Assembly (NCBI RefSeq): GCF_900102465.1
Contig: NZ_FNBW01000012.1
Coordinates: 62,001-126,000, forward strand
Direction: 5' to 3'
Source of the DNA: Thalassobaculum litoreum DSM 18839
Lineage (GTDB): Bacteria; Pseudomonadota; Alphaproteobacteria; Thalassobaculales; Thalassobaculaceae
DNA length: 64,000 bases
Made by a program: the position numbers and the translations under genes
In this document: positions 57,703 to 64,000 of the stretch, piece after piece
Layout of the letters: every line of letters begins with the position of its first letter
How positions within the stretch are numbered: the stretch's first letter is position 1
The notes under the pieces: model-generated
The model's database searches: none
What the model saw: the letters and a program-made list of their open reading frames with translations, nothing else
Told to the model about the DNA's origin: nothing

Positions 57703-60228
57703 ATGCGCACCGGTCCGCTCGCCCTGCGCCTCGCCCGACGCGAGCTGCGCACCGGCCTGAAAGGGTTCCGCATCTTCCTGGCCTGCCTCGCCCTCGGGGT
57801 CGCGGCGATCGCCGCCGTGGGGTCCGTGTCCTCGGCCATGATGTCGGGGCTGGAGGGCGACGCGCGCCGCATCCTGGGCGGCGACGTGGCGCTGCGTATC
57901 GTGCACCGGCCGGCCGAGCCGGAGGCGCTGTCCTATCTGCGGGAGTCCGGCGAGGTCTCGACGGTGGTGTCGATGCGCGCGATGGCCCGATCCGAGGCCG
58001 GCGGCGACAACTCCCTGGTCGAACTCAAGGCGGTGGACGATCTGTATCCCCTGGTCGGAACCCTTGCCCTGGACCGGGACGTCACCCTGGAACAGGCCCT
58101 GGAACCGCGCGGCGGCGTCTATGGCGCGGTCGCCGATGCCAGCCTGGCCGAGCGCCTCAACATCGCCGTCGGCGACCGGCTGCGCCTGGGCGAGGCGACG
58201 CTGGAACTGCGCGCGCTGATTTCCGCGGAGCCGGACCGGCTGGTGAATTTCGCCAGCTTCGGCCCCCGGCTGATGATCTCCGACGCCGCCGTGGCCGAGA
58301 CCGGGCTGGTGCAGGTCGGCTCCATGGTGCGCCACTACTACCGGATCGTCCTGCCGACGAGCACCGACCGCAATGCCTGGCTCGCGGACCTGGAGCAGCG
58401 TTTCCCCGATGCCGGCTGGCGGGTCAGCTCGCTGGAGAACGCCACTCCGGGCTACGACAATTTCGTCAACCGGGTGACCCTGTTCCTCACCCTGGTGGGC
58501 ATGACCGCGCTGCTGGTGGGCGGCGTCGGCGTCGCCATGGCGGTGCGCAGCTATCTCGACGGCAAGACCGAGACGGTGGCGACTTTGAAGTGCCTCGGCG
58601 CGCCGAGCCGGCTGGTGTTCCGCACCTACCTGCTCGTGGTCTGCATGCTGGCGGCCGTCGGCACGGCGATCGGCCTTGTGGTCGGGGCCCTGGGACCGCT
58701 GGCGGTCGCCAAGCTGGCCGCCCCGCTGCTGCCGTTCGACGTGCCTGTCGCGATCTATCCGGTCCCGCTGGCCCTGGCGGCCCTGTTCGGGATGCTGACG
58801 GCTGTCGCCTTTTCCCTGTGGTCGCTGGGCCGGGCCTGCGACGTGAAGGCCGCCCAGCTCTTCCGCTCCGCCATCTCGCCGCTCGGCGGGCGGCCGCGCC
58901 TGCCGTATCTGATCGGGCTGGCGCTGGCGATCGGCACCCTGGTGGCCCTGGCGATCGCCACCGCCACCGATCCGTGGCTGGCCACCTGGTTCATCCTCGG
59001 CTCCATCGGGGCGATCGCCCTGTTCCTGGCGGCGTCCTGGGTGATCATGACCGTCGCGCGCAAGGCCGGCCGACCCCGCGATCCGGAACTGCGCATGGCG
59101 CTGGCCAATCTGTACCGGCCGGGCGCGCCGACCCCCGGCGTGGTGCTGGCGCTGGGCCTCGGGCTGACGGTGCTGGTCACGATCGCGCTGATCCAGGCGA
59201 ATCTGTCGCGCCAGGTCGACGAGCGCATCCCGGAGGTGGCGCCGGCCTATTTCTTCATCGACATCCAGCCGCACCAGGAGGCCCGGTTCCTGGAGATCCT
59301 GCGCGGCATCAACGGGGTCGGCGAGATCCAGACCACGCCGATGGTCCGCGGCCGCATCACCAAGATCAACGGCGTGCCGGCGGACGAGGTGACGATCGAC
59401 CCGGACGTGTCCTGGGTGCTGCGCGGCGATCGCGGGCTGACCTACTCGGCCACGCCGCCGGAGAATTCCGAGGTGGTGGCGGGGAGCTGGTGGTCGGCCG
59501 ATTATGCCGGCCCGCCGCTGGTGTCCTTCGACGTCAACATCGCCAAGGGCATGGGGATCGGCATCGGCGACAGCATCACCCTCAATATCCTCGGCCGGCC
59601 GATCACCGTGGAGGTCGGCAATCTGCGCAAGATCGACTGGGGCTCGCTCGGCATGAACTTCACCTTCGTGTTCGCGCCGGGCACGCTGGAGGCCGCCCCC
59701 CATTCGGTGATCGCCACCGTGCATGTCGACGATCCGGCCCTGGAGGCCGAGGTGCAGCGGGCGGTGACCGACGCGCTGCCCAACGTCACCGCGATCCGGG
59801 TCAAGGACGCCCTGGACGGCGCCAGCCGGATCCTGACGGCGGTGTCGGTCGCGGTGCGGGCGACGGCGGCGGTCACCCTCGTCGCCGGTACCCTGGTCCT
59901 CGCCGGCGCCATCGCGGCCGGTCACGCGCGCCGGGTGCGCGATGCGGTGATCCTGAAGGTGCTGGGCGCGACCCGCCGGCGGATCGTGAAGACCTACCTG
60001 CTGGAATACGGCCTGCTCGGTCTGGCGACCGCGGCCATCGCCTCGCTGGTCGGGTCGCTCGCCGCGGCGGCGGTCGTGGTGGAGGTGATGCGGGGCGACT
60101 TCGTCCTGCCGCCCGGCGTGCTCGCCCTGACCGCGCTGCTGGCGATGGGGATCACGGTGTCCTTCGGCTTCGTGGGGACCTGGCGGGCGCTCGGCCAGCG
60201 GCCGGCGCCGATGCTTCGCAACGAATAA
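57703..60228 (+). CDS. ybbP: ABC transporter permease, YbbP/FtsX-type
   Basis: An 841-residue permease with two FtsX domains. It opens ALRLARRELRTGLKGFRIFLAC, core LARRELRTGLKGF, has periplasmic MacB-like regions, internal helix pairs (VTLFLTLVGMTALLVGGVGV, LLVVCMLAAVGTAIGLVVGA) and a C-terminal set (ALRTATAAVTLVAGTLVL-like, TKTYLLEYGLLGL, WRALGQRPAPMLRNE). Its start is four bases after ybbA. It should form a mechanotransmission-type complex with YbbA rather than a classical importer. The esterase next door may act on its substrate. Confidence 0.93.
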   Translation: MRTGPLALRLARRELRTGLKGFRIFLACLALGVAAIAAVGSVSSAMMSGLEGDARRILGGDVALRIVHRPAEPEALSYLRESGEVSTVVSMRAMARSEAGGDNSLVELKAVDDLYPLVGTLALDRDVTLEQALEPRGGVYGAVADASLAERLNIAVGDRLRLGEATLELRALISAEPDRLVNFASFGPRLMISDAAVAETGLVQVGSMVRHYYRIVLPTSTDRNAWLADLEQRFPDAGWRVSSLENATPGYDNFVNRVTLFLTLVGMTALLVGGVGVAMAVRSYLDGKTETVATLKCLGAPSRLVFRTYLLVVCMLAAVGTAIGLVVGALGPLAVAKLAAPLLPFDVPVAIYPVPLALAALFGMLTAVAFSLWSLGRACDVKAAQLFRSAISPLGGRPRLPYLIGLALAIGTLVALAIATATDPWLATWFILGSIGAIALFLAASWVIMTVARKAGRPRDPELRMALANLYRPGAPTPGVVLALGLGLTVLVTIALIQANLSRQVDERIPEVAPAYFFIDIQPHQEARFLEILRGINGVGEIQTTPMVRGRITKINGVPADEVTIDPDVSWVLRGDRGLTYSATPPENSEVVAGSWWSADYAGPPLVSFDVNIAKGMGIGIGDSITLNILGRPITVEVGNLRKIDWGSLGMNFTFVFAPGTLEAAPHSVIATVHVDDPALEAEVQRAVTDALPNVTAIRVKDALDGASRILTAVSVAVRATAAVTLVAGTLVLAGAIAAGHARRVRDAVILKVLGATRRRIVKTYLLEYGLLGLATAAIASLVGSLAAAAVVVEVMRGDFVLPPGVLALTALLAMGITVSFGFVGTWRALGQRPAPMLRNE

Positions 60229-60401
60229 GAGAGGGTCGCGCCTGGGCCCACGGCGAAATCGGGCGTCGTAGCCGGATCTTTAACCGGTTCTTAGCTTTCC
60301 CGGCGGCACTCTTCCCTCGACCACAGGATGGGCAGATCCGTAACGGTAGGCTGTGAAACGTGAGATCACCGTCTCGACAAGGTGACGACTGGGGAATTTC
60401 C

Positions 60402-62405
60402 ATGGTTCAAGCGGTGATCGATCCGCTTGAGCACGCCGTGATCATTCTGTCGGCTTCGCAACGGCATCTGACCTGCGTGGCCGCCAACGGCGCGGCCCGG
60501 TTGCTGCTGGCCCCCGACGGACCGGATCCTGTCGGACGCGCGATCGACGGCCTGCTGTCCGGCGACAACAGGACAGCCCTCTCCCACACCCTTGACGTCC
60601 TGAGCGACGGCACCGTCCGCTCGGCGGGAATCGCCCTCCAGGGGCCCGACCGCCAGGTCTCGATCGCCACCGTCAGGATCGTCCCCATCGGCGACTATGT
60701 CGCGTGGTACCTGTCGCCTCCCTCCGCCGAGCCGGTCGCCGCCGAGCCTCCCTCCGCCGAGCCTCCCTCCGCCGAGCCGCCCTCCGCCGCGCGGCAGACC
60801 GCCGTTGCCGAAGCACGATTCCGTACCTGGCTCGATCACGGTGACGACCTGGTGGCGGTTTACGACCCGCAGGACCGGCTCGTCGCCGCCAACGACAAGT
60901 GGCTCGATGTCCTGGGCATCGACGCGCTGAGCGATGTTGTCGGGCAGAGCGCCTGGGAGATCGTTCGGGGGCGTTCCGAGAAGGTGGACTACGCCGCCAC
61001 GGGCTTTCCGAGCAAGGAGGCCTGGATCGAATACTGGTTCGCCCATCGTCAGAACGACACGCTCGACGGCGTGGTCGTCCATCTGAACAACGGACGGGTG
61101 CTGCTGTCCCGGTTCCACAGCACAGAGGCCGGCGAGCGGATCTTCGCCGCCCGCGACATCACCGAGGCCGAACGCACCCGGCGGCGGATCGGCGAGGCCT
61201 TCGAGGCGATCGGCCAGGCCTTCGCCCTGTTCGATGCCAACCAGCGGCTGACGGTCTGGAACAGCCGGCTGGCCGACCTGGCCTCGGGCCTGGCGCTCAC
61301 CGCGGGCATGCCCTATGCGGCGGTGATGCGGGCCATCGCCCAGGCAAGCGTCACCATGAAATCCCGCAGCGGCAATTCGCTGAAGGCCGACGATCTGATC
61401 TCGCGGCACCCGTCGGTCGGACAGCGGTTCGAGTTCGAGCTGGTGGCGGAGACGGGCCGGACCCTGCGGGTGCACGAGGACGTGACGCACGAGTTGGGGC
61501 GGGTGCTGATCGGTCACGACATCACCGCGCTCAAAGGCCATCAGCTCGCCCTGGAATACCGGGTCGAGGATCTGGGGCGGGCCCGCAAGGAAGCGGAACA
61601 TCACGCCGCGCGCGCGACCGCCATGGCCGAGCTTCTGCATACCGAGAAGGAGCGCGCGGAGTCCGCCAACCGCAGCAAGTCCCAGTTCCTCGCCAATATG
61701 AGCCACGAGCTGCGCACGCCGCTGAACGCGATCATCGGGTTCTCGGAGATCCTGAAGAACGAGACCTTCGGCCCGGTCGGCCACGAGCGGTACCGGGGCT
61801 ATGCCGACGACATTCACGCCAGCGGCCACCACCTCCTCAGCCTGATCAACGACGTGCTCGACATGGCCAAGATCGAGGCCGGCAAGTTCGAGCCCGTGCT
61901 GACCACCAATGCCGTCGACGACCTGATCCACGAGGTCCGTCGCATGATCAAGGGACGGGTCGCCGAGGCCGGCCTGATCCTGGTGATCGACATGCCGCCG
62001 ATCGGCATCTACTGCGACTTCGACCGGCGGGCGATCAAGCAGGTGCTGATCAACCTGCTGGCCAATGCCATCCGCTTCACCGATGCCGGCGGCGAGATCA
62101 CGATCCGCGTGCGCAGCGACGACGGCGGCTTCACCATGCAGGTCCAGGACACCGGGTCGGGCATTCCGCCGGAACACGTGGACCGGTTGCTGCAACCCTT
62201 CGAACAGATGTCCGACATGACCCGGCGCGGCCAGGAGGGGACGGGACTCGGTCTGTCCCTGTCGAAGGCGCTGGTCGAGGCCCATGGCGGCACGCTGTCC
62301 ATCGACAGCGAGGTCGGGCGGGGGACGGCGGTCACCCTGTGGCTGCCTCCGGCGCCACGATCCGGCGAGTGGAACAAGACTTCAGAGAATTTTAACCGCA
62401 TGTGA
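60402..62405 (+). CDS. PAS-domain sensor histidine kinase (soluble)
   Basis: A 667-residue kinase without transmembrane helices. It has an N-terminal PAS-like domain (about 5-110), a Pro-rich linker, a PAS domain (about 140-260, [20 protein letters not shown]), a second PAS (about 275-390, [20 protein letters not shown]), a coiled coil, HisKA with His435 in [13 protein letters not shown] and HATPase ([25 protein letters not shown]). ATG 60402 with GGGGAA five bases ahead is preferred to GTG 60360. No response regulator gene is adjacent. It is a paralogue of the next gene. Confidence 0.9.
   Translation: MVQAVIDPLEHAVIILSASQRHLTCVAANGAARLLLAPDGPDPVGRAIDGLLSGDNRTALSHTLDVLSDGTVRSAGIALQGPDRQVSIATVRIVPIGDYVAWYLSPPSAEPVAAEPPSAEPPSAEPPSAARQTAVAEARFRTWLDHGDDLVAVYDPQDRLVAANDKWLDVLGIDALSDVVGQSAWEIVRGRSEKVDYAATGFPSKEAWIEYWFAHRQNDTLDGVVVHLNNGRVLLSRFHSTEAGERIFAARDITEAERTRRRIGEAFEAIGQAFALFDANQRLTVWNSRLADLASGLALTAGMPYAAVMRAIAQASVTMKSRSGNSLKADDLISRHPSVGQRFEFELVAETGRTLRVHEDVTHELGRVLIGHDITALKGHQLALEYRVEDLGRARKEAEHHAARATAMAELLHTEKERAESANRSKSQFLANMSHELRTPLNAIIGFSEILKNETFGPVGHERYRGYADDIHASGHHLLSLINDVLDMAKIEAGKFEPVLTTNAVDDLIHEVRRMIKGRVAEAGLILVIDMPPIGIYCDFDRRAIKQVLINLLANAIRFTDAGGEITIRVRSDDGGFTMQVQDTGSGIPPEHVDRLLQPFEQMSDMTRRGQEGTGLGLSLSKALVEAHGGTLSIDSEVGRGTAVTLWLPPAPRSGEWNKTSENFNRM
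60741..60785. repeat. 15-bp tandem repeats in the kinase linker
   Basis: Two exact copies of GCCGAGCCTCCCTCC and one with GCCGAGCCGCCCTCC encode a PPSAE pentapeptide run between two PAS domains. The repeats are in phase with codons, so slippage would change linker length without a frameshift. Confidence 0.92.
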
Positions 62406-62449
62406 CGAGAATGCGCATCAGGCGCGTGTGCGCCGCAGGTGGATTTACA

Positions 62450-64000
62450 ATGTCGGTTCAGTTGGCGGTTGCCGAAAATCCAATGGAAGATCTGCTCAAC
62501 GCGCTGAGTCCCGCGTCGGATACACTCGACTCCGCCTTCCTCGGCGCGATGCTGCTGTCTCCCCTTCTTGGGGACGACCGGTCATTGTGCGATCTCCTTT
62601 GCGCCGACGTGACGCCGGGCGCCCTGTCGCTCCTGGCCCTGGACAAGGAGTCCCTGCTGGGCGCCAGCATGGCGCGGCGCCTGGTGGGTTGGATCGGCCG
62701 CGACCCGCTGCGTCTTGCCGATGCGGTGATGCGCGATGGCCGGCCGGTCGACTGCGCCTTCGATGCCACCGTGGCCAGAACCCGGCAGCCCATCCGCGCC
62801 CGCTTCGCGCGGCACCGGCTCGGCGTTCTGGTGACGTGGAGCGATGCGGTCTCGCAGACCGAAACCTCTTCCCGCCTGAAGGACGCGGAGCGCCGGGCGG
62901 AAGCGGCGGAGGCCCGCCTCGTCGACAGCTTCATCGTCAGCCCGGATCCGTTCGCCCTGTTCGACAGGGACGACAAGCTCATTCTCTGCAACGAGGCCTG
63001 GATCGAGGTCTTCGGGCTGCAGGAGATCGATTCCGTGATCGGCCGCGGGTTCGATGACCTGATGGACGCCGCCGGCCGGAGCGAGTCCACGCCGTTGCGC
63101 CGCGACTACGCCCGCTGGCGCCGCGAGACCCGGATCTCGGAGCAGGACGACACCTATGAGATCGAGCTCCCCGACGGGCGGAGCTTCCACATGCGCGAAC
63201 GCCGCACCCGTGAAGGAGGCCAGGTCAGCATCGGCTCGGAGGTGACCGAGATCATCCGGCAGCGCGAGGTGCTCCATCGGGCCCTGGAATCGATCAACAT
63301 CCGGGTCGCCATCTTCGATCCCGACGACCGGCTGGTCGTCTGGAACCAGGCTTATGCGCAGCTGATCGGCGAGGACCTGCTGCAGCAAGGCATCACCTTC
63401 GAGGCCTGCGCGCGAAGTGTTGCCACCAAGACCGACGTCGTCACGACCTTCGACGGGCGCGAGGTCGATATCGACGAGCAGCTGGAGCTGCACCGACAGA
63501 AGCGCGAGGAACTGCTGTTCGAGCGCTGGCACGACAGCGGCACCGTCACCCTGATCAGCGAGACCCGGACGCCGGACGGCTGGATCATCATCGCCGGCAC
63601 CACGATCACCGAGCTGAAGGCCAAGGAGGCCGTGCTGCGCGCCCGGGTGGCCGAGCTGGACAGCGCGCGCGCCGACGCGGAGCGGCACGCCGCCGACCTG
63701 GCCGTGGTCACCGAGCAGCTCACCCTGGAGAAGGAGCGGGCCGAGGCGGCGAACCGGACCAAGTCCCGGTTCCTCGCCAACATGAGCCACGAGTTGCGGA
63801 CCCCCCTGAACGCCATCCTCGGCTTCTCGGAGATCCTCAAGCTGCAGGCATTCGGCCCCTTGGGGGCGGATCGCTACCGGGAATATGCCGAGGACATCCA
63901 TTCGAGCGGCGGGCACCTGCTCAGCCTGATCAACGACATCCTCGACATGTCCAAGGTCGAGGCCGGCAAGTACAGCCTCGTCATCGAGGAGGTGTCCGTC
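62450..64000 (+). CDS. PAS-domain sensor histidine kinase, 3' end missing
   Basis: The reading frame is open for 517 codons to the window edge. After an N-terminal PAS-like region it has PAS domains (about 160-275, [20 protein letters not shown]; about 285-400, [20 protein letters not shown]), a coiled coil and HisKA with His447 in [13 protein letters not shown], then LGFSEILK. The ATPase domain lies outside. ATG 62450 starts 44 bases after the preceding kinase gene. The two are tandem paralogues, alike in the coiled coil and HisKA. Confidence 0.9.
   Translation, partial: MSVQLAVAENPMEDLLNALSPASDTLDSAFLGAMLLSPLLGDDRSLCDLLCADVTPGALSLLALDKESLLGASMARRLVGWIGRDPLRLADAVMRDGRPVDCAFDATVARTRQPIRARFARHRLGVLVTWSDAVSQTETSSRLKDAERRAEAAEARLVDSFIVSPDPFALFDRDDKLILCNEAWIEVFGLQEIDSVIGRGFDDLMDAAGRSESTPLRRDYARWRRETRISEQDDTYEIELPDGRSFHMRERRTREGGQVSIGSEVTEIIRQREVLHRALESINIRVAIFDPDDRLVVWNQAYAQLIGEDLLQQGITFEACARSVATKTDVVTTFDGREVDIDEQLELHRQKREELLFERWHDSGTVTLISETRTPDGWIIIAGTTITELKAKEAVLRARVAELDSARADAERHAADLAVVTEQLTLEKERAEAANRTKSRFLANMSHELRTPLNAILGFSEILKLQAFGPLGADRYREYAEDIHSSGGHLLSLINDILDMSKVEAGKYSLVIEEVSV

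Noticed and set aside
57589-59925. A 778-codon minus-strand frame opposite ybbP
   Set aside because: Composition is His/Asp/Gln/Arg-rich without any domain, and the plus strand encodes an evident permease.

Overview
The window is GC-rich chromosomal DNA, almost certainly from an alphaproteobacterium and most likely of Rhodospirillales type. Signs are the base composition, the neighbouring ftsY and mtaB genes with dapF close by, many PAS-type sensor kinases carrying the [11 protein letters not shown] phosphorylation motif, and several carboxylate and solute importers (TRAP, tripartite tricarboxylate, ABC). The first 21.8 kb carry housekeeping and metabolic genes: the 3' end of fmt with truA, a MetX-like acyltransferase/hydrolase, a PAS sensor kinase, a catabolic run (enolase-superfamily dehydratase, VOC protein, CAP protein, PRISE-type reductase), greB, ftsY, mtaB, a decarboxylating malate/tartrate dehydrogenase, dapF, an Ldh-family oxidoreductase, ada, a nitroreductase and an unusual Rieske protein. 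Dispersed inverted repeats (CGTCATCC or CGTCTTCC arms) sit in several of the gaps.

From 21.9 to 29.1 kb a genomic island of about 7.2 kb is integrated at the 3' end of tRNA-Ser(GGA). It is bounded by an exact 19-bp direct repeat and is visibly richer in A/T. It carries a tyrosine integrase, a ComEC-like metallo-beta-lactamase hydrolase, a divergent four-helix membrane protein, a serine recombinase, a protein with a nucleoside-deoxyribosyltransferase/TIR-like C-terminal domain, a Cys-rich mini-protein and a 42-residue hydrophobic mini-protein. The hydrolase, membrane protein and deoxyribosyltransferase-like protein are the best candidates for an undescribed conflict or defence module. Its right end is mostly non-coding and eroded.

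From 29 to 51 kb transport dominates. There is a TRAP system with a GntR/FCD regulator, then a DeoR regulator heading a UgpABCE-like sugar or polyol ABC importer. A complete FecIRA-type iron-siderophore system follows (ECF sigma factor, anti-sigma factor, TonB receptor, binding protein, permease, ATPase) with a DUF2218 gene. Two near-identical palindromes mark its promoter regions. Next is a TctABC importer whose permease genes are flanked by two copies of a double-hairpin repeat. A tRNA-Ala(CGC) follows.

From 51 to 64 kb lie yggT, yggU, cobB, thpR and tas, then a class I DAHP synthase gene preceded by what looks like a complete transcription attenuator: an aromatic-rich leader peptide with mutually exclusive hairpins ending in an intrinsic terminator. 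A TesA-like esterase divergent from a YbbA/YbbP ABC pair and two PAS histidine kinases, the last cut by the window edge, close the sequence. All calls come from reading the sequence; no database search was possible.
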